From assembly GCF_022865125.1 (NCBI RefSeq), contig NZ_CP094829.1, positions 59,783 through 123,782 on the forward strand: a stretch of DNA of 64,000 bases. The letters run 5' to 3'. The notes beneath the pieces were generated by a model. It did not search any database. It saw nothing but the letters and a program-made list of their open reading frames with translations, and was not told where the DNA came from. A program made the translations under genes and the position numbers. This stretch comes from Acuticoccus sp. I52.16.1 (GTDB lineage Bacteria; Pseudomonadota; Alphaproteobacteria; Rhizobiales; Amorphaceae). Below, piece after piece: positions 52,215 to 60,391 of the stretch. Each line of letters starts with the position of its first letter. Position 1 is the first letter of the stretch.

Positions 52215-52245
52215 CTTCTAATTCCTCCAGCTGCTAGAGCTTCAA
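52215..52245 (-). promoter_or_regulatory. MerR-type promoter of the small-membrane-protein/SCO unit
   Basis: On the minus strand TTGAAG (52245-52240) and TAGAAG (52220-52215) with a 19-bp spacer that begins CTCTAGCAGCTGGAG. It is the fourth copy of this architecture in the metal region. Confidence 0.72.
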
Positions 52246-52288
52246 CCACTATCCCGTCGAGGACCGTCGACGTCTTTGGCTAGCATTC

Positions 52289-53353
52289 TTAACTACGCAA
52301 CGACGATCGTTGCTCATCGTAGGGGCCGCGGTTCCTGCAGAAGCTCAGGAAATGCCTGTCAGCATCTTTCACCGCGATGCCCTTGTCGGCGACCCAGGAC
52401 CGCCACTCAGATTCCAAGTGATGAACGTCCCAGCCGGGCGCGGCGCCACGTGCCAGAGCATAAGTGTCAGGATCGAGACGCAATGCAGCTACCAGGAAAG
52501 ACTGGACGGCATGCTCCTCCATCGCACGCTTTCGATGCACGACCACATTACTGCCCCGGATCACAAAAGCGTAATCTGGCATGTGATCGTGCTGATCATC
52601 ATCAGCGATTATCTTGCTGATTAAACGACGAAATTCTTTATCTGTAGAACCCGACCCGCACTTCTCACGTAGAGTTCCAAGTCCAACCTTCCATTCTGAC
52701 TGCATGCCACAATGTTTTCTCGCCAATTCATATAACCTCCTCTCTAATGGCTTCCGAAGAAGGAAGTATTGTTTATTCAGTTCAAGAACATTGTTATTCT
52801 CAATAGCATCCCACACCCAATCCGACAGTGTGATTTCGACGTCGAGCATTCTCCCATCACGTGTTTCACGGACAATTTCAGCTGATTCTATCAAGCCAAA
52901 TACCTTAAAATACTCTCGATTTCCTTGGCGGAGGTTAGTTTCAATTTGAGTCCCCTGCAATCGGCGAAGTGCATCTTTCAGCAGTTCGTAACCGCGGCCT
53001 GAGGTTTGCCGATTGGTCGCCACAAGCAAATCATACGCTTTGAAACGCATCGACCGATGTACCTTCCGGTCCTCATTCAATGCCGCCATGCACTGGCTAA
53101 TACAGTAGATCAGAACATCTCGATCGTGCACCGTCGCAAGACCATAACGGGATGGCGAAATTTCAATCCAATTGCCGCCGCGCTCATAACGACGAGACCG
53201 CATATCGGGCTTAGTCGATAGCGAAAACACGGGGTGTTCCATCGAAGACATATCGCCCTTTGGCACCGCATCTACGATATCGCAGACGAACAGGTCCCTT
53301 TGGGGATGCCGGTCCGGGAGTAGGGGAGAGCGGTCAATCGTCACTTCACACAC
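52289..53353 (-). CDS. repA: RepA-type plasmid replication initiator
   Basis: This 354-residue protein matches alphaproteobacterial replication initiator A: LLPDRHPQRDLFVCDIVDAV, EHPVFSLSTKPDMRSRRYER, GNWIEISPSRYGLATVHDRD and YCISQCMAALNEDRKVHRSM. These form the winged-helix initiator domains. GTG starts at 53353 or 53344, or a later ATG at 53251, are possible; the first two lie inside an iteron, implying autoregulation. Iterons lie immediately upstream. Confidence 0.93.
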   Translation of the reverse strand: MCEVTIDRSPLLPDRHPQRDLFVCDIVDAVPKGDMSSMEHPVFSLSTKPDMRSRRYERGGNWIEISPSRYGLATVHDRDVLIYCISQCMAALNEDRKVHRSMRFKAYDLLVATNRQTSGRGYELLKDALRRLQGTQIETNLRQGNREYFKVFGLIESAEIVRETRDGRMLDVEITLSDWVWDAIENNNVLELNKQYFLLRKPLERRLYELARKHCGMQSEWKVGLGTLREKCGSGSTDKEFRRLISKIIADDDQHDHMPDYAFVIRGSNVVVHRKRAMEEHAVQSFLVAALRLDPDTYALARGAAPGWDVHHLESEWRSWVADKGIAVKDADRHFLSFCRNRGPYDEQRSSLRS

Positions 53354-53546
53354 TCGCTATCCGGAGATTCGTCATTTTACACACGCGCGCGAGCATCTTC
53401 GTCATTTCACACACCATTCGTCAATGAACTTCGTCATTCCACACACCCCAACAAAGGGATGCAACCAAAGGGAGAGCTACTCCCAACGTCACTTCACCCA
53501 CCAAGGATCGTCACTTCGCACACCGTTTTTCGTCACTTCACACACC
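53338..53546. repeat. oriV: Origin iterons (seven copies), oriV
   Basis: Seven variants of TCGTCACTTCACACACC start at 53338, 53369, 53399, 53431, 53486, 53508 and 53530, plus a degenerate partial copy at 53418. The first four are spaced 30-32 bp, the last three 22 bp. The first copy overlaps the repA start region. Typical RepA binding array of a plasmid origin. Confidence 0.92.
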
Positions 53547-53941
53547 AGGTCTCACGTAGAATGCCTGAAAACCTCAGTTATGTCAGGCATTTACCGCTAA
53601 AACTCAAACCCGTAACTCTATCTCTAACTGATTCTAACTCTCCACGGTCTCGATTGTTGCTCACGGCAGAGCCGTGATAAACCGTGGGTGGCGTGGGCTA
53701 CCACACGATAGCCGTTGGGGTTCAGTGCATTCCCTAGGCGGAAAGAATGCACCATCTAACGTGCGATTACGGTCATTGGCTCGGATCGAAAACCCTGTCT
53801 TTTTCAACAGAGAGCAATAAAAGATCGCCTGCGCGATGTCATATCGGCAAGTCGGTAAGATATATTGATCACGCGATCAACTTAATATAGTAAGATTCAT
53901 GTAAAAACGCGCCTTGGAAGTTCCATAATATAACTTATGCG
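53547..53941. other. Gene-free origin flank
   Basis: About 395 bp without a credible gene. It contains a hairpin ATGCCTGA/TCAGGCAT just after the iterons, tandem CTAAC/TCTAACT-like short repeats near 53610-53645, and the palindrome TTGATC-ACGC-GATCAA near 53865-53880 in an AT-rich stretch. Possible unwinding region or regulatory sites of the origin. Confidence 0.45.
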
Positions 53942-54202
53942 TCAGTCGCTTGCAGCGCGATAGCCTCGCGTTGTCTTCTGCCGCGAGAGTTCGATGAGTG
54001 CATCGATCGCAGATCCTGCAGACGGGTATAAATCTCGACGCAAACGACAGCTCACGCCGATCCGGCCCCACTCTCGCACGAGCGCCCATTCTCCGAACAA
54101 TGTGCGCTGCACGGAGAGAGCGTAGAAGCGGTGCTTGTTGCTGCTCCGATCGATGCACCGTAGGTGCAAGTCAATCGGGAAAAGATCGAGCTGGACTGTC
54201 AC
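53942..54202 (-). CDS. WGR-domain protein
   Basis: This 86-residue protein is essentially one WGR domain: RFYALSVQRTLFGEWALVRE followed by the WGR motif and IGV, then a C-terminal helix with GSAIDALIELSRQK. WGR domains bind nucleic acid and are fused to PARPs and some nucleases; stand-alone forms are frequent on alphaproteobacterial plasmids but lack a known role. It sits between the origin and a resolvase gene. Confidence 0.88.
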   Translation of the reverse strand: MTVQLDLFPIDLHLRCIDRSSNKHRFYALSVQRTLFGEWALVREWGRIGVSCRLRRDLYPSAGSAIDALIELSRQKTTRGYRAASD

Positions 54203-54341
54203 AGGAACTCCTTACGAGTGAACGTCGACCGCGCAGCCGGATGGCAATGATAGAGCGTAAGTCTCAAGACGTTGAGGCGCATAGACGGCATCGTCCACGG
54301 CGAAGATTACCTGGGTCTATTTGCTGCCGGAACGCCAGAAT

Positions 54342-54902
54342 TCAGCCATCGCTCGCGGCGCGGACATAGGCGTACAGGGTAGGCTTGGAGATGCCCATCA
54401 TCGCGCAGATCCTCGCGGCGGTGAGTCTCTTTTCACGATAAAGCTGAACCGCAAGGGCCCGCTTGTCAGCGTCGAGCGCACTCGGACGGCCGCCAAGTCG
54501 CCCGCGGGCTCTCGCGGCAGCGAGGCCCGCTTGTGTGCGTTCACGAATGAGATTGCGCTCGAATTCAGCGAGAGCGCCGAAAAGGTGGAAGGTGAGTTTC
54601 CCAGTCGAGGTCGCGGTGTTAATCGTCTCGGAGAGGCTCTCCAGGGCTACCCCGTGCTCTTCGAGGTAGAGCGCCCAGGCTATAAGATCTTGCAGCGAAC
54701 GACCGAGACGATCGAGCCGCCAGATGACCAGGGTATCCCCGGTGCGCAGGAGCTCTTTGACCTTTTCTAGCCCCGGCCGTGCAGACACGGTCCCGCTCGC
54801 TTTGTCCGCGAGAACCTTCTCGCAGCCAGCCTTTTGAAGCGCGTCGCGTTGCAGGTCGAGATTCTGCTCAATCGTAGAGACCCTAGCGTAGCCGATCTTC
54901 AT
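54342..54902 (-). CDS. Serine recombinase (resolvase/invertase family)
   Basis: The start at 54902 gives MKIGYARVSTIEQNLDLQRD with the catalytic Ser in VSTxEQN. It has the full resolvase domain (LVIWRLDRLGRSLQDL, GKLTFHLFGALAEFERNLI) and a C-terminal HTH (TAARICAMMGISKPTLYAYV). 186 residues, normal for plasmid multimer resolvases or Tn3 resolvases. No Tn3 transposase is nearby, so plasmid multimer resolution is the likelier role. Confidence 0.92.
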   Translation of the reverse strand: MKIGYARVSTIEQNLDLQRDALQKAGCEKVLADKASGTVSARPGLEKVKELLRTGDTLVIWRLDRLGRSLQDLIAWALYLEEHGVALESLSETINTATSTGKLTFHLFGALAEFERNLIRERTQAGLAAARARGRLGGRPSALDADKRALAVQLYREKRLTAARICAMMGISKPTLYAYVRAASDG

Positions 54903-55313
54903 GGGGCGTTCCTGCTGGAGAGTTAGACAACCCGTCAATGCCAGAGAATGATTAACATTGATTTCTTGACTGAGTTATTTGCCGCGTCAGCCGTGGAAAG
55001 GAGTTCAATCTCCAGCCGATTTGCACTGGGCAAGAAACCGTCCGTTTTCCTGACGGGGCCGGGGGTGCAACACGTGCTTGCATCGCGCGCGTCATCGAAG
55101 GGCGAGGCTCCCGCGTCCGTCTGATCCTGCCCCGTTCGAGTGGACGCCGATGATAGGCTTTCGAGCCAAGCAATGGAGTGTCCGAGGAGCTAGAGACGTC
55201 GCCGTATGTCGGGCTTCTCCAGGGGCGCGAGACATGAGGAGGAGGCGACACCAGATGGACTTCGGCAACGTCCGCTTGCTAAAATTATGGCGGAAATCGG
55301 CAGGCAATTTCTC
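54903..55313. other. Gene-free junction with IS debris
   Basis: No credible gene. Positions 55122-55195 are the outer end of an IS3-family element (see separate entry). The rest lacks recognised features; the sequence near 55240-55313 may be the decayed end of the adjoining IS630. Confidence 0.5.
55122..55195. repeat. Left-end remnant of the IS3-family element found at 60364-63220
   Basis: TGATCCTGCCCCGTTCGAGT and the next 50 bases, including GATGATAGGCTTTCGAGCC, match the reverse complement of 63220-63150 with only scattered differences. Similarity fades at the orfA start. A solo end left by an older insertion of the same or a close IS. Confidence 0.75.
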
Positions 55314-55893
55314 CTAGTAGATTGATTCCAACGTTTGGAACCCTCTGTTTCGAGCGGCGATGATATCATCGGGATCGGCTTTCCAGACGAATGGTTTTGG
55401 GTTCGCCGCATTGTATTCGCTCACGAAGCGGTTGATGGCGGCCTGAAGATCGACGACGGAATAGAAGACGCCGTGCTTGAGCCTGCGCCGGGTGAGCTTG
55501 GCGAAGAAGCCTTCGACGGCATTGAGCCAGGAGCACGAGGTTGGCGTGAAGTGGAAGGTCCAGCGCGGATGGCGGTCGAGCCAGGCACGGACCTTGTCCT
55601 TCTTGTGCGCGGCGTAGTTGTCGAGGATCACATGGATGGCCTTATCGGGCGGCACCTCGCGCTCGATGCGGTTGAGGAAGCGGATGAACTCCTGATGGCG
55701 GTGGCGCTGCATGTTCTGCCCGATGACCGTACCGTCGAGCACGTTGAGTGCGGCAAACAGCGTGGTGGTGCCGTGGCGTTTATAGTCGTGGGTCATGGTG
55801 CCGGCGCGGCCCTTCTTCATCGGGAGGCCGGGCTGGGTGCGGTCGAGCGCCTGGATCTGCGATTTTTCATCGACCGACAGCACCACCGCATGA
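55314..55893 (-). pseudogene. IS630-family transposase, C-terminal fragment
   Basis: The minus strand encodes the DDE part of an IS630 transposase: [31 protein letters not shown], and [17 protein letters not shown], ending FQTLESIY. The N-terminal HTH third is missing; at 55889-55895 the sequence switches directly into virB3. No inverted repeat is seen at that junction, so it is a recombination or deletion end point rather than an insertion end. Confidence 0.85.
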
Positions 55894-56034
55894 GCCGGTG
55901 ACCACGAAGTAGGTGAACGAGAGCGTCGCGATGAAGCCCCCGAACGTGACACCGAAGAGGATGACCACGTAGCTCATCGGGAGGCCCGCGATGCTCACGG
56001 GTCTCGTCAGCGCCTGAAAGCACGGACGGCTCAT
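55890..56034 (-). pseudogene. Truncated second copy of virB3
   Basis: From ATG 56034 the sequence follows virB3 ([20 protein letters not shown], then [14 protein letters not shown]) for about 46 codons, nearly identical to 33423, then changes at the IS630 junction. The second membrane helix and C-terminus are lost, so it is not functional. Confidence 0.85.
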
Positions 56035-56321
56035 GAGTATCCGGACAGGAGCGTTGCGGCGCCGAAAAGGATCGCAAGGCCGATGAGGACCGAGCCGGCG
56101 AACATCCAGTTCATGCGGCCCGTCGCGAAGGCGAGGCCGACACCGGCCAGAGCGACCAGGCCGATGGCGCGACCGAGCGTCCCCGTCAGCGCCTCGCCGA
56201 GCGTGGTGAAGAAGTTCGTGACCGGCGAGAGGTCCTGCGCCATCGCCGCGCTCGCACCCACCACGGTGAGCACCGTCGCAAGACCCGCGATACGGCCTGC
56301 CTTCTTCAGTTGAATTCCCAT
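56031..56321 (-). CDS. VirB2-type pilin, second copy
   Basis: This 96-residue product differs from the copy at 33420 only by a few residues near the N-terminus ([20 protein letters not shown] instead of [20 protein letters not shown]); the mature pilin helices are the same. Reading frame intact, so it could supply pilin if transcribed. Confidence 0.85.
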   Translation of the reverse strand: MGIQLKKAGRIAGLATVLTVVGASAAMAQDLSPVTNFFTTLGEALTGTLGRAIGLVALAGVGLAFATGRMNWMFAGSVLIGLAILFGAATLLSGYS

Positions 56322-56977
56322 ACGCCGCTCCTTTGCATTTGGGGGCTGGTGGACACCTCACGCACCGCAGCCCCGCTCACAGGAACTCGACGCTCAGGCT
56401 CTGACGTCGCCGGCGCGTACCCGGCGGCGGCAGTGATGGTGGCGACGTACGCCTGCGTTTCGCGAAAGGGCGGCACGCCGCCATGCTCGATCACGCGATG
56501 CGGGCCGGCGTTGTAGGCGGCGAGCGCCAGGCGAACGTCGCCGAAGCGAGCGAGCTGCGCCGTGAAGTACCGCGCGGCTCCATCCAAATTCTCGGCGGGA
56601 TCGAAGGGATCGGAGACACCGAGGAGGCTCGCAGTCTCCGGCATAAGCTGCCCGAGACCTTGCGCGCCTTTCGGCGACGTCGCCCGCGGATCGAAGCGGC
56701 TTTCCTGATCGATCAGCGCCACGAAGAGATCGGCGAACTCGATGGCGGCGAGACCGGCAGCGCGCGGCCCTGACCCTCCCGCGTGACGCAGGCCGACTGC
56801 GTGTGCCATGGCGCGAAGCCGGGCGCGGCCAATCGAACTCGGAGCAGAAATCGGAGCTCCCTGGGGCGGACCGGCGGCCATGGTCACGGCGCCATGCGAC
56901 CCGAACTCCATCACTGTCGCAATCGATGGACGTGCGTCGACGCATAGGAGCATCGGTAGGAGCAACAGGGAGCGCAT
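56306..56977 (-). CDS. VirB1-type lytic transglycosylase, second copy
   Basis: From ATG 56977 ([16 protein letters not shown]) the 223-residue protein keeps the catalytic [35 protein letters not shown] and [13 protein letters not shown]. It is more diverged from its paralogue at 33695 in the N-terminal third than in the catalytic domain. Intact. Confidence 0.87.
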   Translation of the reverse strand: MRSLLLLPMLLCVDARPSIATVMEFGSHGAVTMAAGPPQGAPISAPSSIGRARLRAMAHAVGLRHAGGSGPRAAGLAAIEFADLFVALIDQESRFDPRATSPKGAQGLGQLMPETASLLGVSDPFDPAENLDGAARYFTAQLARFGDVRLALAAYNAGPHRVIEHGGVPPFRETQAYVATITAAAGYAPATSEPERRVPVSGAAVREVSTSPQMQRSGVWEFN

Positions 56978-57183
56978 CAGGCGAAGAGGTCGAGGGCCAT
57001 TGTCCGGCTGAAAGCAACAACCAACGAAAGCAGGAGCGTGTATGGCCATGCCGGGGCGGTTAAGAGTGCGCCCTCAAGCTCCACGGCAGGAAGAATATCG
57101 ATCAGATTGGGGCTGGTGCGGACGAGTTTGTCGGAGTCGACAGCGGCGGCAACGATTATGGCCGCCGAGCTAACGTGCCACAA
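56977..57183 (-). CDS. Small membrane protein upstream of second virB1
   Basis: A 68-codon frame (possible TTG start at 57183) ends with TGATG overlapping the virB1 start. It has two hydrophobic segments ([11 protein letters not shown] and [15 protein letters not shown]) and ends ALDLFA. The corresponding place in the first operon holds a decayed version. Start uncertain; no family recognised. Confidence 0.45.
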   Translation of the reverse strand: MWHVSSAAIIVAAAVDSDKLVRTSPNLIDILPAVELEGALLTAPAWPYTLLLSLVVAFSRTMALDLFA

Positions 57184-57533
57184 AAGCTCGAACGCGCGGT
57201 TGCATCTTGATTTATGCTTCTTCTTCGGTAGAAATCCGCCCCTTGAGTGTCTTCACCGGGGATCCAGGGTATGAATACGCCTTTATCGTCCGGAAACATG
57301 CTTTGGTGATAGGATAGAACGGCATTTGCCGAGCGAATGCGCTTCGGCTCACCGTTTCTTGAGATGAACACTTGGGATTCGCTTCCATCGGAGCGGACGC
57401 CAAACACCAGCCAGTGGGTCTTACCGCTCTCTTCATCTCGAATGGGGTGATATCGAAGCGTCCCACCGGCATCCAAGAACGGTCGCACAACATTGCCGAG
57501 CAGCACCTTTCCCTCTGTGTCTGGCTTCCTCAT
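57156..57533 (-). CDS. Conserved small protein heading the second virB fragment
   Basis: From ATG 57533 (after GGGGAGG) it matches the protein at 34754-35044 over RKPDTEGKVLLGNVVRPFLD through QSMFPDDKGVFIPW, then has a different, longer C-terminus that overlaps the next small gene. The shared first 85 residues are highly conserved, indicating selection. Function unknown; suggested regulator or accessory factor of the transfer operon. Confidence 0.7.
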   Translation of the reverse strand: MRKPDTEGKVLLGNVVRPFLDAGGTLRYHPIRDEESGKTHWLVFGVRSDGSESQVFISRNGEPKRIRSANAVLSYHQSMFPDDKGVFIPWIPGEDTQGADFYRRRSINQDATARSSFCGTLARRP

Positions 57534-57857
57534 GCGACCTCCCCTTTTCAAAGAGAGATCAGCATAGAGATCCACAAGCCGCGAGGCCACGACGACGCAC
57601 GCAGTTCAGAAAGTGAGGTCTATAACGCAGCTCTGACACAGAATGTCAAATCGGTTCAGATTGAAGATTTAGACCATTTTATGATGCTCACCTTCCCCTC
57701 GGAGGGGTATGCGCTCAATGAAGCTTCGCGTTTTGCGAGGGTGTTTTGCCGGTATGCGCTTGATTTTTCGACCAGCGAAGGTGGCCGCCGTGCGCGGAGC
57801 ACTGTGGCGAAAATCTGAACTCGAGGGACCATCAGGGCCGAGGCTTGTCAACGTCGC
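57534..57857. other. Junction region with an unassigned C-terminal fragment
   Basis: Up to about 57610 the sequence is like that upstream of the first operon. Between about 57660 and 57818 a plus-strand frame reads HFMMLTFPSEGYALNEASRF and ends STVAKI; it looks like the tail of a truncated gene rather than a whole one. No promoter could be assigned. Confidence 0.4.
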
Positions 57858-58634
57858 TTACGCTATCCCCAACAAACTACGCCGCTGACAAATTCCGCCA
57901 GATCTCCGGCCGGCTTGAAGACCGGTCACCGCCAACGTCTTGGCGATATGGAGGCGGAGAAGTCCGATGAAGAGCGCGTCTTTCTCCTCCGGCTTGATAG
58001 GCTCGCTTTCATCGACCGGATCGCGGACAGAGAGGTGGGCGTCGGTCGGATTTGGCGCCGCCATCCCCCAGCGGGTCGCGATGGCGATGCGCTTCACTGT
58101 GACCTTGCCGCCTCCGGCGGTGATATCTATCCGTCCGGCCTGGGCCCAGGCGCGGTTCAATGCTTTGGCCGGGCCGCCATTATCATGGCAACTCTTCGCT
58201 TCGGCCACGGTCAAGGAGGACAGGTCGGAGGCGCAGGCGATCCAATCGGGCAGGTCGCCACGGGACAAGCGCGTGACTTTGACTCGCCGGCGGCGATCAA
58301 GGTCGATGATGCGGCTGCCGAGATGCGCGAAGATCGAAAGGTTGAAGTAGCGTTCCAGATAGGCGCGGGCAACGAAGCGGCCGAACAGGCCAGATAGCGC
58401 GACCTTCACCTCGCTGGCCTGTCCAAGCGGTTCCCGGAAAATGAAGGGCGTTCCCACGCCGGTTGGCGCCAACAGCGCGTCCAGGATGGACCACGCGCCA
58501 TATGCAGCCCCTGGCGTCTGCAACTCTTCGCGAATCCCGGCGTCCTCGATCTCCGAGACGTCGAGGTTGACGGTCGCGCCCGTGCCAGGGCTGAATGCTG
58601 GCGGATCGTAATTGTGCAGGCAGGTCCTCGTCAT
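57858..58634 (-). CDS. PD-(D/E)XK nuclease-like protein coupled to HipA
   Basis: This 258-residue protein starts in an ATGA overlap with hipA. The central part has LPDWIACASDLSSLTVAEAK: P129-D130 then E145-A-K147, the spacing of a PD-(D/E)XK nuclease site, followed by helix RAWAQAGR with a possible QxxxY-like Gln. No transmembrane or HTH segment. It is not the normal partner of HipBA, so it may be a third, effector component. Family not recognised; the C-terminal residues may be altered by rearrangement. Confidence 0.55.
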   Translation of the reverse strand: MTRTCLHNYDPPAFSPGTGATVNLDVSEIEDAGIREELQTPGAAYGAWSILDALLAPTGVGTPFIFREPLGQASEVKVALSGLFGRFVARAYLERYFNLSIFAHLGSRIIDLDRRRRVKVTRLSRGDLPDWIACASDLSSLTVAEAKSCHDNGGPAKALNRAWAQAGRIDITAGGGKVTVKRIAIATRWGMAAPNPTDAHLSVRDPVDESEPIKPEEKDALFIGLLRLHIAKTLAVTGLQAGRRSGGICQRRSLLGIA

Positions 58635-59878
58635 AGCGCCAGCGCCCGCTTGAGATCGTCATGCTCGAAAGCGCTGGCCATGCGGCTGATCTCCGCCGAT
58701 CGAGCGCCGACTGCCTTGGCTGTATCGCGCCAGGTCGCGGTCACGGTTGCGACCTCTTTGATAATCCCGCGGGCCTGCGGCAGGGTGAGAGCAAAAAACT
58801 CGGACGCCGCCTCCAGCAGATCGAGCGAACAGGTGCCCTCGTCGAGATCGATATTCGTGGTCAGCACCCGCGCCTTGAGATCGGTCGGAACGGGATTTAG
58901 GTCGTATGCCGGCGAGAGAGACCAACCTGCCTTACCCAGCCACAGGAAACCATGATTGCGGAGGTGGTCGTCGACATTGGAGATCAGCACATTGAAGACG
59001 ACACGCCGATAGAGGGCATGGGCGTCCGTCTTCCCCTGAGCGCCGTGTTGAGAAAGGGCATCGACGATCTCCGGATAGCTGCCGCGCTCGCCGTCCTTAG
59101 CGCCCATCATCGCCATCGCCGACAGGAACGGGATGCGGATCGCACCGTCGCGATCGAAGCGTCGCGACAACATGACCGCCTTGCCGGCGACGTCGATCAG
59201 CTCGTGTTGAGGCGTGCCAATACCTGCCTGGCCGGCTAGCCGCAGCGCGATCTCTTCCCAGGTCTCCATACTGTAGTCATCGGTCTCCTTCGGGAATTTC
59301 GCTATCGAGAGGTGACCATGTTGGTCGATGACCGACGCCTTCGGTCGGGCACCGCCAAGGGAGGAGCCTGGGGCAAAGATGAGCTGCAGGTCTTCATCCG
59401 TTTCCTCGTCCCGGAGAATCCGTTCGGTGATCTGGAGCAACCGGCCAAGCTCGATTAGGGCAGGAACGCCCGCGCGGATCGGCGCTTGGAAGATCTCTTC
59501 GCCGACCCAGCGGAAGCGGAGCGCGCCAAGCCGGGTCTCGTCGGCGACGCCGAGCAGGTAGTCGCTTTCTACAAGCGTGCGAACCGCGCGGCCTTCTCGA
59601 TCGGCGAGACGGCGTTCGGCGCGCTGCATGAGGCGCCGGCCCCAGGTATCCGGCGCTGAGTCGCCGATGGAGCCGAAAGTCGCAAGACCGGCTGGAGGGG
59701 CGAAGGCGCCGCGGGTCAGAGCAAGAGCTGGCTCCAGGGAGAAGCGGTCCGGGTCCTCAAGCCATGCACTGTCATATTCGAAGAGGATGGTCTCGGTGCC
59801 CCGGACGCGATTGCTCCTCGCCAGTCCGATCGGGCGTGTGCGGCCGTCCAAATCGATATGGACCTCGAAGTCAGCCAT
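58631..59878 (-). CDS. hipA: HipA-family kinase toxin
   Basis: The start at 59878 (MADFEVHIDLDGRTR) overlaps hipB by 8 bases; an ATG at 59914 is the longer option. Motifs: SSLGGARPKASV (ATP/phosphate loop), VMLSRRFDRDG, the catalytic loop NVLISNVDDHLRNHGFLW and the metal-binding Asp in LSPAYDLNPVP. HipA toxins phosphorylate glutamyl-tRNA synthetase or related targets. All key kinase residues are present. Stop overlaps the nuclease-like gene. Confidence 0.9.
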   Translation of the reverse strand: MADFEVHIDLDGRTRPIGLARSNRVRGTETILFEYDSAWLEDPDRFSLEPALALTRGAFAPPAGLATFGSIGDSAPDTWGRRLMQRAERRLADREGRAVRTLVESDYLLGVADETRLGALRFRWVGEEIFQAPIRAGVPALIELGRLLQITERILRDEETDEDLQLIFAPGSSLGGARPKASVIDQHGHLSIAKFPKETDDYSMETWEEIALRLAGQAGIGTPQHELIDVAGKAVMLSRRFDRDGAIRIPFLSAMAMMGAKDGERGSYPEIVDALSQHGAQGKTDAHALYRRVVFNVLISNVDDHLRNHGFLWLGKAGWSLSPAYDLNPVPTDLKARVLTTNIDLDEGTCSLDLLEAASEFFALTLPQARGIIKEVATVTATWRDTAKAVGARSAEISRMASAFEHDDLKRALAL

Positions 59879-60206
59879 CACGGGACGATCCGGGTGGCCG
59901 CTTGAGGTGGACATGCTTGGGCAGGTCGGCGCTGGCGAGTGCTTGCCCGACGCTGTCGTTGCTGATGTCGGCGACCTGGCTCAGGCCGTCGAGCAGGCCA
60001 AGCGCTTGCAGGACGCCGGCATAAATGCCGACACTGACGTTGGTGTCCCCGGCTTCGACCCTTTGCAATGTCGAGCGAGACGTGAAGGCGCGCTCGGCTA
60101 CGACCGCCATCGGCAGCCGTCGGCGTCGACGGGCATCATGGATGTCCGCCCCAAGCTTGCGCAGCGCGCGGCGCACCGCAGCAGGAGGGTTGTGTGGAGT
60201 GGGCAT
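59871..60206 (-). CDS. hipB: HipB-like XRE antitoxin
   Basis: This 111-residue protein contains an XRE HTH (RKLGADIHDARRRRRLPMAV, then AERAFTSRSTLQRVEAGDTN) and a C-terminal tail. Neutralises HipA and represses the operon. An inverted repeat at 60215-60251 lies directly upstream of its start. Overlaps hipA. Confidence 0.9.
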   Translation of the reverse strand: MPTPHNPPAAVRRALRKLGADIHDARRRRRLPMAVVAERAFTSRSTLQRVEAGDTNVSVGIYAGVLQALGLLDGLSQVADISNDSVGQALASADLPKHVHLKRPPGSSRDG

Positions 60207-60214
60207 TTTGGCAC

Positions 60215-60251
60215 CTTCGCACTACAGATCGACCAAATATGTAGCACGAAG
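60215..60251. promoter_or_regulatory. HipB operator candidate
   Basis: CTTCGCACTAC (60215-60225) and GTAGCACGAAG (60241-60251) form an imperfect 11-bp inverted repeat (two mismatches) 9-45 bases upstream of hipB. Confidence 0.6.
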
Positions 60252-60391
60252 ATTACAATTCTTCTAGGTCCTTTAGGGTCTCATCTCTGGAGAGAACGAA
60301 GGTTCGATCTTACCGCCGTCGTGACGGCATCGACCGGGCCCCTCCGGACGTCGGCGATCGCGGTGATCGTGCCCCGAGAAAGTGGACGGGG

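Noticed and set aside
53338..53546. Regularly spaced repeats considered as a CRISPR array
   Set aside because: Repeats are 17 bp with 5-38 bp gaps lacking distinct spacers and lie directly upstream of repA; they are iterons.
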